Shown here piece by piece: positions 1-9,176 of a stretch of DNA of 64,000 nucleotides. The notes beneath the pieces were generated by a model. That model did no database searches, was not told the DNA's origin, and saw only the letters and a program-made list of their open reading frames with translations. A program made the translations under genes and the position numbers. The stretch is taken from NCBI RefSeq assembly GCF_026686735.1, contig NZ_CP113432.1:186001-250000 (forward strand). Direction: 5' to 3'. Source of the stretch: Pseudomonas triclosanedens. GTDB lineage: Bacteria > Pseudomonadota > Gammaproteobacteria > Pseudomonadales > Pseudomonadaceae. Every line of letters begins with the position of its first letter. Positions within the stretch are counted from its first letter, which is position 1.

Positions 1-77
1 GCGATAATCTTGCCCCTGTCGAATTTCAACCGATCGACCACTCGATTAAACGACAACTCTCTACGAGGAATTGCCTA

Positions 78-641
78 ATGAACCTGATCAACACCCAAGT
101 TCAACCGTTCAAGGTCAACGCTTTCCACAATGGCAAGTTCATCGAAGTCACCGAAGAGTCCCTCAAGGGCCACTGGTCGGTTCTGATCTTCATGCCGGCA
201 GCCTTCACCTTCAACTGCCCGACCGAGATCGAAGACGCCGCCAACAACTACGCCGAGTTCCAGAAGGCCGGTACCGAGGTCTACATCGTGACCACCGATA
301 CCCACTTCTCCCACAAGGTGTGGCACGAAACCTCCCCGGCTGTTGGCAAGGCCCAGTTCCCGCTGATCGGCGATCCGACCCACCAACTGACCAACGCCTT
401 CGGCGTGCACATCCCGGAAGAAGGCCTGGCCCTGCGCGGCACCTTCGTGATCAACCCGGAAGGCGTCATCAAGACTGTCGAAATCCACTCCAACGAGATC
501 GCTCGTGACGTCGGCGAAACCCTGCGCAAGCTGAAAGCTGCCCAGTACACCGCCGCTCACCCGGGCGAAGTCTGCCCGGCCAAGTGGAAAGAAGGCGAGA
601 AGACCCTGGCTCCTTCCCTGGACCTGGTCGGCAAGATCTAA
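78..641 (+). CDS. ahpC: Alkyl hydroperoxide reductase subunit C (2-Cys peroxiredoxin)
   Basis: This cytoplasmic peroxiredoxin reduces H2O2, organic peroxides and peroxynitrite and is re-reduced by AhpF. The protein has 187 residues, the usual AhpC length. The peroxidatic site reads PAAFTFNCPTE with the PxxxTxxC pattern and Cys47. The resolving cysteine is Cys166 in GEVCPAKW near the C terminus, so it is a typical 2-Cys enzyme. The start at 78 has a GAGGA ribosome site about 9 bases upstream. ahpF follows 196 bases downstream on the same strand, with strong inverted repeats between them. In Pseudomonas this pair is OxyR-activated, but only 77 bases of upstream DNA are present and I see no clear OxyR site in them. 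Identification is secure. Confidence 0.97.
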   Translation: MNLINTQVQPFKVNAFHNGKFIEVTEESLKGHWSVLIFMPAAFTFNCPTEIEDAANNYAEFQKAGTEVYIVTTDTHFSHKVWHETSPAVGKAQFPLIGDPTHQLTNAFGVHIPEEGLALRGTFVINPEGVIKTVEIHSNEIARDVGETLRKLKAAQYTAAHPGEVCPAKWKEGEKTLAPSLDLVGKI

Positions 642-657
642 GAACGGCTGGGAAGCT

Positions 658-800
658 GTTGCGCGGCAGCAATTGCTGCGCAACTCCCCGGCACCGCCGC
701 CGGCGCTTCCCGATCCGTTTACGCAGTACCCCGAGGATGCCTACCGGCATCCTCCCTACCAAAGCCAAAAGCGTGCGTAGGGCGGGCTGAAAAGCCTGCC
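658..800. repeat. Inverted-repeat cluster between ahpC and ahpF
   Basis: Three hairpin-forming repeats fill the ahpC-ahpF spacer. Positions 658-684 pair GTTGCGC with GCGCAAC around the palindrome CAGCAATTGCTG. Positions 733-754 are a perfect 9-bp stem, GAGGATGCC / GGCATCCTC, with a 4-base loop. Positions 781-800 pair GGCGGGCT with AGCCTGCC with one wobble. None is followed by a T-run, so these are not simple terminators. They could uncouple ahpC from ahpF expression (mRNA stabilisation or attenuation), or be a REP-like dispersed repeat. Neither role can be settled from one copy. Confidence 0.5.
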
Positions 801-837
801 GGGGAACTCTTTTGCTCAAATTCCGAGGATTTGAATC

Positions 838-2403
838 ATGTTGGACGCCACTCTTAAAACCCAGTTGAAGGCCTACCTGGAAAAGGTCCAGCAGCCGTTC
901 GAGATCGTCGCGTCCCTTGACGACAGCGACAAATCCCGCGAGCTGAGCGAGCTGCTGCACGAAATCATCGGCCTGACCGACAAGATCACTCTGCGTGAAG
1001 ATGGCAACGACGCCCGCAAGCCGTCCTTCTCGCTGAACCGCCCGGGGGCGAACATCGGCCTGGCTTTCGCCGGCATCCCCATGGGCCACGAATTCACCTC
1101 TCTGGTTCTGGCACTGCTGCAGGTTGGCGGCCATCCGTCCAAGCTCGACGCGCAAGTGATCGAGCAGATCAAGGGCATCCAGGGTTCGTTCGAGTTCGAA
1201 ACCTACTTCTCGCTGTCGTGCCAGAATTGCCCGGATGTGGTCCAGGCGCTGAACCTGATGGCTGTGCTCAACCCGAACATCCGCCACGTCGCCATTGATG
1301 GCGCCCTGTTCCAGGAAGAAGTCGAGCGCCGCCAGGTGATGGCTGTCCCGAGCATCTACCTCAACGGCGAAGTGTTCGGCCAGGGCCGCATGGGCGTGGA
1401 GGAAATCCTCGCCAAGATCGACACCGGCGCTGCCGCTCGCGAAGCCGAGAAGCTGTCGGCGAAGGAAGAGTTCGACGTGCTGGTCGTGGGCGGCGGCCCC
1501 GCTGGCGCCGCGGCGGCGATCTATGCCGCTCGCAAGGGCATCCGTACTGGCGTTGCGGCCGAGCGTTTCGGCGGCCAGGTGCTGGATACGATGGCCATCG
1601 AGAACTTCATCTCGGTGACCGAGACCGAGGGTCCGAAGCTGGCTCGCCAGCTCGAAGAGCACGTCAGGCACTACGACGTGGACATCATGAACCTGCAGCG
1701 CGCCAGTGCGCTGATCCCGGCGAAGACCGCCGGCGGCTTGCACGAAGTGCAGTTCGAAGGTGGCGGCAGCCTGAAGGCAAAGTCCGTGATCCTGGCCACC
1801 GGTGCCCGCTGGCGTGAAATGGGCGTGCCGGGCGAGAAGGAATACAAGGCCAAGGGTGTGTGCTTCTGCCCGCACTGCGATGGTCCGCTGTTCAAGGGCA
1901 AGCGCGTGGCGGTGATCGGCGGCGGCAACTCCGGCGTCGAAGCAGCCATCGACCTCGCCGGTATCGTCAGCCACGTGACCCTGCTGGAGTTCGACAGCAA
2001 GTTGCGCGCCGACGCCGTGCTGCAACGCAAGCTGTTCAGCCTGCCGAACGTGGAAGTGATCACCAGCGCGCTGACCAGCGAGGTGAAGGGCGATGGCCAG
2101 AAGGTCACCGGCCTGGTCTACAAGGACCGCAACTCGGAAGAGTTCAAGTCCATCGACCTGGAGGGCATCTTCGTGCAGATCGGCCTGCTGCCCAACAGCG
2201 AATGGCTCAAGGGCTCCGTCGAGCTGACACCGCGTGGCGAGATCATCGTCGACGCTCGTGGCGAAACCTCGCTGCCGGGCGTCTTCGCCGCCGGTGATGT
2301 GACCACCGTTCCGTACAAGCAGATCGTGATCGCGGTCGGCGAAGGCGCCAAGGCGTCGCTTTCCGCCTTCGATCACCTGATCCGCACCTCCGCGCCAGCC
2401 TGA
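838..2403 (+). CDS. ahpF: Alkyl hydroperoxide reductase subunit F (NADH:peroxiredoxin reductase)
   Basis: AhpF is a flavoprotein disulfide reductase that passes electrons from NADH through FAD and two dithiol centres to AhpC. The 521 residues match the family length. The N-terminal tandem thioredoxin-like domain carries Cys128-x2-Cys131 (SCQNC). An FAD-binding GGGPAG motif lies at about 218-223. The thioredoxin-reductase-type active site CPHC is Cys344/Cys347. An NAD-binding GGGNSG follows at about 361-366, and a C-terminal FAD motif (GVFAAGDVT) is present. It starts at 838 after a weak AGGA site and ends at a strong hairpin terminator. Both redox-active pairs are intact. Confidence 0.97.
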   Translation: MLDATLKTQLKAYLEKVQQPFEIVASLDDSDKSRELSELLHEIIGLTDKITLREDGNDARKPSFSLNRPGANIGLAFAGIPMGHEFTSLVLALLQVGGHPSKLDAQVIEQIKGIQGSFEFETYFSLSCQNCPDVVQALNLMAVLNPNIRHVAIDGALFQEEVERRQVMAVPSIYLNGEVFGQGRMGVEEILAKIDTGAAAREAEKLSAKEEFDVLVVGGGPAGAAAAIYAARKGIRTGVAAERFGGQVLDTMAIENFISVTETEGPKLARQLEEHVRHYDVDIMNLQRASALIPAKTAGGLHEVQFEGGGSLKAKSVILATGARWREMGVPGEKEYKAKGVCFCPHCDGPLFKGKRVAVIGGGNSGVEAAIDLAGIVSHVTLLEFDSKLRADAVLQRKLFSLPNVEVITSALTSEVKGDGQKVTGLVYKDRNSEEFKSIDLEGIFVQIGLLPNSEWLKGSVELTPRGEIIVDARGETSLPGVFAAGDVTTVPYKQIVIAVGEGAKASLSAFDHLIRTSAPA

Positions 2404-2424
2404 TGAACTCGCGCTAGAAAGGGA

Positions 2425-2460
2425 AACGCCCGGCTCGCCATGAGCCGGGCGTTTTCCTTT
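2425..2460 (+). terminator. Rho-independent terminator after ahpF
   Basis: A perfect 12-bp stem (AACGCCCGGCTC / GAGCCGGGCGTT) with a 5-base loop is followed by TTCCTTT. It begins 22 bases after the ahpF stop and closes the ahpCF unit before the convergent cls gene. Confidence 0.9.
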
Positions 2461-2511
2461 GTGGCGGGTCAAGCGGCGCGGTGCACGCCTCGCCGCCAGG
2501 TGGATGGGCTC

Positions 2512-3945
2512 TCAGAGAATCGGCGAGACCAGCCGCGCCACCCGCATGCCCAGTTGCTGCAGGCGGTGCAGACGACGGCGATCATCCAGGCTCATCTCCA
2601 CCGACTGTTCGAAGTCCGTCATCAGCATCTTTTCCACTTCCTTGGCGAAGTCATCGTCGACGGTCACCACCATGATTTCGAAGTTGAGGCGGAACGATCG
2701 GTTGTCCAGGTTCGCGCTGCCCACAGCGGCGGTATCGTGGTCGATCAGCACTACCTTCTGGTGCAGGAAACCCGGCTGGTAGCGGAAGATCCGGATGCCC
2801 GCGCGCACCGCTTCCAGCGCGTAGAGGCTGGAGGCGGCATACACCGTCTTGTGGTCCGGCCGCGACGGCAGCAGGATGCGCACGTCCACGCCCCGCAGTA
2901 CCGCCAGGCGCAGCGCGGCGCTCACCGCTTCGTCGGGCACGAAGTAGGGCGTGGTGATCCAGAGGCGCTCCACTGCCGCGTTGATCGCCTCGACGAAGAA
3001 CAGCGAGCAGGTTTCCTGTGGATCCGCCGGGCCGCTGGGCACCACCTGGCAGAGCATGCCGGCTTCCTCGTAGGCCTTGGGCAGGATCAGTGTCGGCAGG
3101 GTGTGGCTGGCCCAGTACCAGTCTTCGGCGAAGCATTCCTGCAGGCAGGCCACCGCCGGGCCGCGCAGTTCGAGATGGGTGTCACGCCAGGGCGAGAGCG
3201 GCGGCTTCTCGCCGAGGTATTCGACGCCGACGTTGTGCCCGCCGACGAAACCGCGCACGCCGTCGACGACCACAATCTTGCGGTGGTTGCGGAAGTTCAC
3301 CTGAAAGCGATTGATCATCCCGCTGCCGGTGCTGAACGGGTACACCTGCACGCCGCCCTGGCGCAGGTGCTCGACGTAGCGGCCAGGCAGGGCGTGGCTA
3401 CCGATGCCGTCATAGAGCAGGAATACGTCCACGCCGTTGGCTGCGCGCTCCAGCAGCAGTTGCGCCAGGCGCTGGCCCAGAGCGTCGTCGCGGATGATGA
3501 AGAACTGCACGAGGATGACCTTGCGTGCCTGGGCGATGGCTTCGAACATGGCATCGAACGAAGCCTTGCCGTTTACCAGCAGTCGCACGTGGTTGTTCGC
3601 CAGAGTCGGCATGCGCGCCAGCCCGACCATTGCCTTGAGTGCCTTGTAACCGTCGTACTGGCGGGCCGCCAGGGCTTCCTCCACCCAAGGGCGCCAGTCC
3701 AGTTCGGCGGCGGCCTCGTGCATCTCGTGGTTGGCCTGGCGGCGCGCTTCGATGTAGGCATCGAAGCGGCTGCGGCCGAAAACCAGATAGGGCACCAGGG
3801 TCAGCAGCGGCATGAATACCAGAGAGGTCGCCCAGGCGATGGCGCCTTGCGCCGTGCGTACGGTGAGTACGGCGTGTACCGCGGCGACGATGCCGAGCAA
3901 CTGGATCAGTACCAGGAAATGGGCGATGTAGGCGGAGTACTGCAT
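2512..3945 (-). CDS. cls: Cardiolipin synthase (phospholipase D superfamily)
   Basis: This inner-membrane enzyme makes cardiolipin by phosphatidyl transfer between phospholipids. The 477 residues begin with two hydrophobic helices (about 8-29 and 37-57), as in bacterial ClsA. Two PLD HKD motifs follow. The first is His221-x-Lys223-x4-Asp228 ([10 protein letters not shown]). The second is His395-x-Lys397-x4-Asp402 ([10 protein letters not shown]), followed by GSANLDNRS. The start at 3945 keeps the first membrane helix complete. It converges on ahpF and lies downstream of the amidase gene on the same strand, 42 bases apart. A ClsA-type synthase is the best fit; ClsB/ClsC lack the N-terminal helices. 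Confidence 0.93.
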   Translation of the reverse strand: MQYSAYIAHFLVLIQLLGIVAAVHAVLTVRTAQGAIAWATSLVFMPLLTLVPYLVFGRSRFDAYIEARRQANHEMHEAAAELDWRPWVEEALAARQYDGYKALKAMVGLARMPTLANNHVRLLVNGKASFDAMFEAIAQARKVILVQFFIIRDDALGQRLAQLLLERAANGVDVFLLYDGIGSHALPGRYVEHLRQGGVQVYPFSTGSGMINRFQVNFRNHRKIVVVDGVRGFVGGHNVGVEYLGEKPPLSPWRDTHLELRGPAVACLQECFAEDWYWASHTLPTLILPKAYEEAGMLCQVVPSGPADPQETCSLFFVEAINAAVERLWITTPYFVPDEAVSAALRLAVLRGVDVRILLPSRPDHKTVYAASSLYALEAVRAGIRIFRYQPGFLHQKVVLIDHDTAAVGSANLDNRSFRLNFEIMVVTVDDDFAKEVEKMLMTDFEQSVEMSLDDRRRLHRLQQLGMRVARLVSPIL

Positions 3946-3987
3946 GGGCGCGCGATCGGTTCCTTGTGGTCGGCGTATGGACTGAGC

Positions 3988-5385
3988 TTAGTCGGCCCGC
4001 GGTGGCTGCGGCCAGTGCGCGAGCGGGCCGCGCCAGAGTTCGAAGGCCTTGCCCAGACTCAGTACGTCGACATCGGCGAAGCGCGGGCCGACTATCTGCA
4101 AGCCTATGGGCATGCCGCTGGCGGTGAAACCGCAGTTGATCGAAAGCGCCGGCTGCTCGGACATGTTCCACGGCACGGTGAAGCCGATGTGCTCGAATGG
4201 CAATGCCGGATCGTTGGTCGGCGAGGCCCATTCGGCCGGGAACGAGGCGACCTGGTTGGTTGGTGAGAGGAGAAAGTCGATCTCCTGGAACTGCTCGGCT
4301 GCGCGCCGCCGCATTTCGAAGGTGCGGTTGAAGCCGCGCACGGCATCCGCGCCGCTCACCGAGGCACCGCCTTCGGCCCACTGGAAGATATACGGCAGCA
4401 CCTTGGCCTGGCGTTCGGCGGGGAGGTTTTCCAGTTCGGCCCAGAGTCTTGCGCGCCAGAATTTGTCCAGGCCATCCAGTAGTTGACGGTCGAGGATCGG
4501 CCGCACTTCGATGATCTCCGCGCCCGCATCGGCAAATCGCCGCGTGGCGGCTTCGATGGCGGCGCGGACTTCCGCCTCGGGTTGCAGGCCGCAGCCTGGG
4601 TCCAGTTGAAGGCCGATGCGCAGGCCGCGCACGTCGGCGGGCAGGATTTGCCAATCCAGTTCCGCTGGCGGCAGGCCGGTGGCGTCCCGCCAGTCCGGCC
4701 GGGAGAGGTGGCGCATCATCAGCGCCGCGTCGTCCAGTGTCCGCGTCATGGGGCCGGCGCAGCGGCCGGTGTAGTAAGGGTCGACGGGAATCCGCCCGAG
4801 GCTCGGTTTGAAGCCGACCAGCGCGCACCAGCCGGCGGGAAGGCGCACCGAACCGCCGATGTCGGTGCCGATGTGCAGCGGGCCGTAGCCTGCCGCCGCG
4901 GCGCAGGCCGCTCCGGCGCTGGAGCCGCCCGGGTTCATGCGCAGGTCCCAGGGGTTGCGCGCCAGCGCATGGAAGCTTGAAAGGCCGGAGGAGAGCATGC
5001 CGAAGTCCGGTACGGTGGTCTTGCCCAGCAGGATCGCGCCGGCTTCCGACATGCGCGCCGCGGGTGGCGCATCGGCCGCAGCCGGCTGCAGGAGCGTGGC
5101 AGCGCTGCCCTGGGGGATCGGGTCGCCGCAGGTGGCGATCAGTTCCTTGATCGTCACCGGCACCCCGTCAAGCTCCCCGCAGGGCGCACAGCGTACCCAG
5201 CGTGCCTCCGAACGCCGCGCCTGCTCGCGGGCGCGCTGCGGGTCGTGCGCGTAGAGCGCGCCGAGGTGGGGCTCCCAGCGTTCGATATGGGCGATCAGGT
5301 GATCGAAGTATTCGACCGGGGAGAGCTGGTGCGAGCGGTACAGGGCCAGCAGTTCGACGGCGGACAGGTCGTGCAACGGGGGCAT
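3988..5385 (-). CDS. Amidase-signature family hydrolase (GatA-like)
   Basis: The 465-residue protein carries the amidase signature with the Ser-cisSer-Lys triad: Lys80 in GVPVTIKE, Ser155 in the GGSSAG stretch and Ser179 in TDIGGSVRLPAG. The 24-residue spacing of the two serines equals that of known members. The family hydrolyses amides (indole-acetamide, nicotinamide, aryl-acylamides, or Gln-tRNA when part of GatCAB). No gatB or gatC lies nearby, so this is a stand-alone amidase, not the tRNA amidotransferase subunit. The substrate cannot be read from sequence. The start at 5385 puts the conserved N-terminal helix (LSAVELLALYRS) at residue 7. Confidence 0.85.
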   Translation of the reverse strand: MPPLHDLSAVELLALYRSHQLSPVEYFDHLIAHIERWEPHLGALYAHDPQRAREQARRSEARWVRCAPCGELDGVPVTIKELIATCGDPIPQGSAATLLQPAAADAPPAARMSEAGAILLGKTTVPDFGMLSSGLSSFHALARNPWDLRMNPGGSSAGAACAAAAGYGPLHIGTDIGGSVRLPAGWCALVGFKPSLGRIPVDPYYTGRCAGPMTRTLDDAALMMRHLSRPDWRDATGLPPAELDWQILPADVRGLRIGLQLDPGCGLQPEAEVRAAIEAATRRFADAGAEIIEVRPILDRQLLDGLDKFWRARLWAELENLPAERQAKVLPYIFQWAEGGASVSGADAVRGFNRTFEMRRRAAEQFQEIDFLLSPTNQVASFPAEWASPTNDPALPFEHIGFTVPWNMSEQPALSINCGFTASGMPIGLQIVGPRFADVDVLSLGKAFELWRGPLAHWPQPPRAD

Positions 5386-5468
5386 GGCGGTCTCCGGCGG
5401 GGCTTTGCATCACCCTAGCCGAATCCGCGGCGCATTGGGATGGGCGCGGTTGTAACCGCGCCTTGCCT

Positions 5469-6050
5469 TCAGGCGCGCCGGCGCGATTGCAGGTCGATCA
5501 GGTACTGCAGGCGGAACAGGTGGCGGTAGCCGGAATCCCACGCGCCGTGTCCGGATTTCACATTGATGTGCCCGGCCGAAGGCAGGATCACCGTTTCTGC
5601 GCCCCAGCAGCGGCCAAGTGCCAGGGCGCGCTGCGGAGCGCAGGCCTGGTCGTTGTCGGAGCCGACCAGCACAGAGGGGAAGGGCAGCGTCTGGCGCGCG
5701 ATGGGGGCGAAGTTGCGCAGGGCCTCGTGACAGGTTTCCCGTTCGACGTCGGCCGGCGCCACCAGCAGTGCGCCGGCGACCTGGGCCAGCGTGCGTCGAT
5801 CGGCCTGTGCCGCCCAGGCGGCGACGGTCACGCAGCCGAGGCTGTGGGCGATGAGCACTACGCGGCCGGAGTCGCGGCGGATTGCACGCTCGAGCTCGGC
5901 GATCCAGTCGGCGCGCTGCGGGGCGATCCAGTCGCTTTGTTCGACCCGCGCGGCGTTCGGCAGCGCACGCTGCCAATGGCTTTGCCAGTGGTCGTCCTCG
6001 GAGCCGTGCCAGCCCGGCACGATCAGGTAGCGGGTGCGTTCGTTGCGCAT
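5469..6050 (-). CDS. RBBP9/YdeN-family alpha/beta hydrolase
   Basis: This small serine hydrolase has 193 residues from the chosen start. The N-terminal strand and oxyanion region read YLIVPGWHGS. The nucleophile Ser70 sits in HSLGC. The acid is likely the Asp in VGSDNDQA and the base His is in SAGHIN. This layout is that of the RBBP9/YdeN (DUF1234-like) esterases, whose physiological substrates are mostly unknown. The start at 6050 has GAGAGG seven bases upstream. An alternative ATG at 6074 adds eight residues but lacks a comparable ribosome site. It is probably independent of the amidase gene 83 bases downstream. Confidence 0.8.
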   Translation of the reverse strand: MRNERTRYLIVPGWHGSEDDHWQSHWQRALPNAARVEQSDWIAPQRADWIAELERAIRRDSGRVVLIAHSLGCVTVAAWAAQADRRTLAQVAGALLVAPADVERETCHEALRNFAPIARQTLPFPSVLVGSDNDQACAPQRALALGRCWGAETVILPSAGHINVKSGHGAWDSGYRHLFRLQYLIDLQSRRRA

Positions 6051-6169
6051 GGGGCGGCCCTCTCGAATCGTCATGAGAAGGCATTCTAGGGAGTGTTTTA
6101 ATATTCGTTAAGGAATAAGAAATTCTTTGCTTATGCAGTATTTTCATCTAACGAACGGCGATAAGTCAT

Positions 6170-6823
6170 TCACTCCTGCACCCGGCGCAGCGGGCAACAG
6201 CGGGCCAGGATGCCTTCCAGATTGAGGTCAGGCATGGCGCATTCGCGCAGAGCCCTGGCGGTTTGCTCGACGTAATCGCGGGTGGTGCCGAAGTGGCCCT
6301 GGGCGCTGTCCAGCACGCGTTGCACGATGTTGTCGGGCAGCGCGCCGGCGTAGCTGGGCAGGTGGCGTTCGAGGACGAAGCCCAGGGCGCGCACGCGGCT
6401 GCCGTCGTCGAGGCGGCAACTCAGCCATTCCGGGCGATACGACGCATAGGGCATCTCGCGCTCCCAGAGTGCGTAGAGATTGGCGTCCAGGTTGTCGTCC
6501 GGCAGGCGGAAGGCGAAGCCCGAGCAGGAGCCGCCGCGATCCAGCCCCAGCACCAGGCCGGGCATTTCCGGCGTCCCGCGGTGGGTCAGCGACCACAGGT
6601 AGAGCCCGCGGTGGTAGCCGTGCACCCGCGCACGGCGAGCCTCGGCCACCGGAAACTCCGGCCGCCAGATCAGCGATCCATAGGCGAACAGCCACACCGG
6701 CCCGGCGCCGTGTTCGCTCATGGTGATGTCGAGCGAGGCGCGCAGTTGTTCGGGTGTGAAGCGGTCCGGCACCCCCAGTGTCGGTGGATAGAACGGGCCA
6801 TCCGAGGCGGGAGACGATGTCAT
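6170..6823 (-). CDS. chaC: ChaC-type gamma-glutamylcyclotransferase
   Basis: The predicted enzyme cleaves glutathione to 5-oxoproline and Cys-Gly in the cytosol. From the start at 6823 (AGGGG six bases upstream) it has 217 residues. The family fingerprint YGSLIW lies at 48-53, the glycine-rich substrate loop follows, and the acidic WERE motif near residues 120-123 supplies the catalytic Glu. Reading could extend upstream to 6958, but that extension has low-complexity, non-conserved sequence, so it was rejected. The gene stands alone, 119 bases from the neighbouring hydrolase. Whether the true substrate is glutathione is a family inference. Confidence 0.88.
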   Translation of the reverse strand: MTSSPASDGPFYPPTLGVPDRFTPEQLRASLDITMSEHGAGPVWLFAYGSLIWRPEFPVAEARRARVHGYHRGLYLWSLTHRGTPEMPGLVLGLDRGGSCSGFAFRLPDDNLDANLYALWEREMPYASYRPEWLSCRLDDGSRVRALGFVLERHLPSYAGALPDNIVQRVLDSAQGHFGTTRDYVEQTARALRECAMPDLNLEGILARCCPLRRVQE

Positions 6824-6981
6824 GCGGTACCCCTCAGGTCTCCAGGCTGTCATCAACTTAGAGTAAGAGCTGCGGGCGCGGAAGGGCCTGATGGGCCGGG
6901 AATTATCGGCGGAAGGGGGATGACGACGAACGGCTGAACGAGCGCCTCCGGAACTCATCGAACCGTGGCGGAAACATCGGA

Positions 6982-7028
6982 TAAAAAAAGGCCGCTCACC
7001 CCTGCCTGAGTATTGGGTAAGCGGCCTT
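6982..7028 (-). terminator. Terminator of the tonB-exbB-exbD operon
   Basis: An AAGGCCGCT... / ...AGCGGCCTT stem (14 bp with one mismatch, about 13-base loop) is followed on the minus strand by a run of seven T. It lies about 67 bases past the exbD stop. Confidence 0.8.
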
Positions 7029-7094
7029 GAAGCTTTGGTACGTTGTGGAGCATCTGTTCTACGCCCGCTCTGTTTCAGGCGTTTTACAGAAATC

Positions 7095-7496
7095 TCAACG
7101 TGCCGTGATGACTGCCAGTTTGGTGATCCCCGCCTTCTCGATGGAGGCCATCGCCTTGGCGACCTGCCCGTAGTTCACCCCTTCGTCGGCCTGCAACTGC
7201 ACGCGCAGCTCGGCATCCCTGGCCTTGGCGGCCTCCAGGTTCCCCTGCAGCAGTTCCGGCTGGATTTCGTCCTTGTTGATGAACCACTTGCCGGCGCCGT
7301 CGATGCTCACCACCAGTGGGTCTTTCTGCTCCGGCGGGGCGACCGCTTCGGTCTTGGGCAGGTTGATCGGGATGGCGTTGGTCAACAGCGGCGCGGTGAC
7401 GATGAACACCACCAGCAACACCAGCATCACGTCCACCAGCGGGGTGACGTTGATTTCGGAGAGAACCTCGTCGCTGTCCTGGGTAGAGAAGGCCAT
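7095..7496 (-). CDS. exbD: Biopolymer transport protein ExbD
   Basis: ExbD is the peptidoglycan-anchored stator subunit that, with ExbB, couples the proton gradient to TonB. It has 133 residues and one N-terminal membrane helix (about 18-40) with the essential Asp22 in LVDVMLVLLVV, then a periplasmic domain. The gene is third in the tonB-exbB-exbD operon. Its start lies one base past the exbB stop, with the ribosome site inside exbB. In P. aeruginosa this arrangement is the second TonB system (tonB2-exbB1-exbD1), as opposed to the solo tonB1 found at 42.7 kb here. Confidence 0.95.
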   Translation of the reverse strand: MAFSTQDSDEVLSEINVTPLVDVMLVLLVVFIVTAPLLTNAIPINLPKTEAVAPPEQKDPLVVSIDGAGKWFINKDEIQPELLQGNLEAAKARDAELRVQLQADEGVNYGQVAKAMASIEKAGITKLAVITAR

Positions 7497-7497
7497 G

Positions 7498-8214
7498 TCA
7501 GCTCGCCTCCTTCACGCTGGCGCCGGCAGCACCCTTGCGCGTCGCGGTGGGCAGTGTGACGACGCGGAACGCGCTCTTCTGCGCCAGGCTGTAGAAGTCG
7601 TGGGCGAAGTCGTCAAGGTCGGCGGCGGTGAGCTTGAGGCGGCGGAGGAAGTAGTTGTAGACCAGCACCGCAGGCACGGCGACGGCGATGCCTACGCCGG
7701 TTGCGATCAGCGCGCTGCCAATGGGGCCGGCCACGGTTTCCAGGCTTGCCGAGCCGGCCGCGCTGATGCCCTTGAGCGCTTCCATGATGCCCCACACCGT
7801 GCCGAACAGGCCGATGAAGGGCGAGGTGGAGCCGATCGAGGCGAGCACTGCCAGGCCAGATTCCAGAGAGCGGCGTTCGCGCTGGATCTGCTGGCGCAGT
7901 GCGCGCTCCAGGCGGTCCTGGTGGTTGATCGACTGGGCGAGGTCCGGCTGGCCGTTGTCCTGCACCTGGATGGCGGCGAAACCGGCCTGGGCCACGCGGG
8001 CGCCGGCACCGGGTTTGCCGGCGGCCTGGTCGCCGGCCGATTCGAGGCTGGTGGCGCTCCAGAACTGCTTCTGGAAGCGCTTGTCCTGAGCTTTCTGGCG
8101 AGTGAACTGGACGCCTTTCACCAGCGCCAGCGCCCAGGTGACGACGGAGAAGCCGACCAGCAGCCAGATCACGGCGCCTTCGACGGATTCCAGGGGGTTG
8201 AGAGGCAGACTCAT
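7498..8214 (-). CDS. exbB: MotA/TolQ/ExbB proton channel protein ExbB
   Basis: ExbB forms the pentameric proton channel of the Ton motor. The 238 residues show three membrane helices: one near 15-35 and two in the C-terminal half around GTVWGIMEALKGI and GIAVAVPAVLVYNYFLRRL. The MotA/TolQ/ExbB signature covers the region after SPFIGLFGTVWG. The gene lies between tonB and exbD, 31 bases downstream of tonB. The intact Gly/Pro/Thr channel motifs indicate a working motor. Confidence 0.95.
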   Translation of the reverse strand: MSLPLNPLESVEGAVIWLLVGFSVVTWALALVKGVQFTRQKAQDKRFQKQFWSATSLESAGDQAAGKPGAGARVAQAGFAAIQVQDNGQPDLAQSINHQDRLERALRQQIQRERRSLESGLAVLASIGSTSPFIGLFGTVWGIMEALKGISAAGSASLETVAGPIGSALIATGVGIAVAVPAVLVYNYFLRRLKLTAADLDDFAHDFYSLAQKSAFRVVTLPTATRKGAAGASVKEAS

Positions 8215-8245
8215 GGCATTTCTCCTGTGCGATCGCTCGCGGGTA

Positions 8246-9055
8246 TCAGTTCAATTTGAAGTCGATGGGTACGCTGACCCAGCCGTCCTGGGCGACATCA
8301 CCGCGTTTGGCCGGCACGAAGCGCCAACGCTTCACCGCGCGGATCGCAGCCTCGTCGAGGGCCTCGCGGCCACTGGTCTTCTGCACCTGGATCTCGCTCG
8401 GGCTGCCACTGGCCAGTACGTGGACGCGCAGCAGCACGGTGCCTTCCCAGCCGCGGCGCAGCGCCAGCGGTGGGTATTCCGGCGCCGGGTTGTGCAGGTA
8501 GCCGGCGTTGGCCGAAGGCGGTGTCAGCGGTGCCGGAGCCGGTGCTGTCGGGGCGGACGGAGCCGGTTGCGGCGGCGGAGTCTCGGCCTTTGGCGGCGCC
8601 GGCTGCTCGACCGGTTTGGGCACGGGTTTGGCCACCGGTTTCGGCTTGGGCTTGGGAATCGGTTTGGGCGGCGGCGGTTTCACCGCGTTCTCATCCACCA
8701 CCGGGGGTGGCGGCTCCTGTACCACCGGTTCGGGGATCGGCTCGGGCGGCGGTGGCTCTACCGCCGGCGGAGTCGGCGCGGTGAATTCGATGGTCATCGG
8801 CGGAACCTGCGGCGGGACTTCCGGCAGCTGCGGCGTGGGTTGCTGGCTCAGCCAGTAGATCACCGCTCCATGCAGGGTCAGGGCGAACAGGCCGAGCAGG
8901 ACGGCTTCGCGGCGACCCAGTGTGCGCGTCTTGGCCGGCACGTGGCGGCCAAGCTCCAGTGCTTGGCGCAGCGGCCGGCCGAGATCGACCAGGTCGCCAC
9001 CGGGCACGTGGCGCAGGAACGATTCCGGTGCCAGGGCATGCTGGGGATGGGACAT
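8246..9055 (-). CDS. tonB: TonB energy transducer (ExbBD-linked)
   Basis: TonB spans the inner membrane and periplasm and energises outer-membrane siderophore, heme or B12 receptors. From the start at 9055 (AAGGAG nine bases upstream) it has 269 residues. These are a cytoplasmic stretch of about 45 residues, a membrane helix (about 50-70, with the conserved SxxxH-like histidine face), a long Pro/Lys/Glu-rich spacer of repeated KPxP and EPxP units, and a C-terminal TonB domain with YPPLALRRGWEGTV and a final beta-rich segment. The ATG at 9112 would add 19 residues without a ribosome site. With exbB and exbD directly downstream this is a complete Ton motor. Confidence 0.94.
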   Translation of the reverse strand: MSHPQHALAPESFLRHVPGGDLVDLGRPLRQALELGRHVPAKTRTLGRREAVLLGLFALTLHGAVIYWLSQQPTPQLPEVPPQVPPMTIEFTAPTPPAVEPPPPEPIPEPVVQEPPPPVVDENAVKPPPPKPIPKPKPKPVAKPVPKPVEQPAPPKAETPPPQPAPSAPTAPAPAPLTPPSANAGYLHNPAPEYPPLALRRGWEGTVLLRVHVLASGSPSEIQVQKTSGREALDEAAIRAVKRWRFVPAKRGDVAQDGWVSVPIDFKLN

Positions 9056-9130
9056 GGGGACGATCTCCTTGCGTGACGATGAAGTCCGCAGTAGTGCTGC
9101 GCGGACCTGCATGATTGGCAGGAGTGCTTA

Positions 9131-9176
9131 GTTCTTGAAGTAATTATTTTTGTTATTGAAATAACCTGAAGAACTA
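9131..9176. promoter_or_regulatory. AT-rich inverted repeats upstream of tonB (possible operator)
   Basis: Within an otherwise GC-rich chromosome this 46-base stretch is strikingly AT-rich. AGTTCTT (9131-9137) pairs with AAGAACT (9170-9176), and the perfect palindrome GTTATT-GA-AATAAC lies between them. It sits about 75-120 bases upstream of the tonB start, where an iron-responsive operator is expected. It does not match the Fur consensus well, so the regulator is unknown. Confidence 0.4.

Noticed and set aside
469..2472. Long antisense open frame opposite ahpC-ahpF (667 codons)
   Set aside because: It is a GC-rich mirror of ahpF with biased composition and no family pattern; ahpC and ahpF are unmistakable on the other strand.
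3988..5385. GatA subunit of Glu-tRNA(Gln) amidotransferase
   Set aside because: No gatB or gatC nearby, and the sequence outside the signature is unlike GatA; a stand-alone amidase is more likely.
6824..6958. Longer ChaC start at 6958
   Set aside because: The added 45 residues are Arg/Ser/Pro-rich with no family likeness; AGGGG precedes the ATG at 6823.
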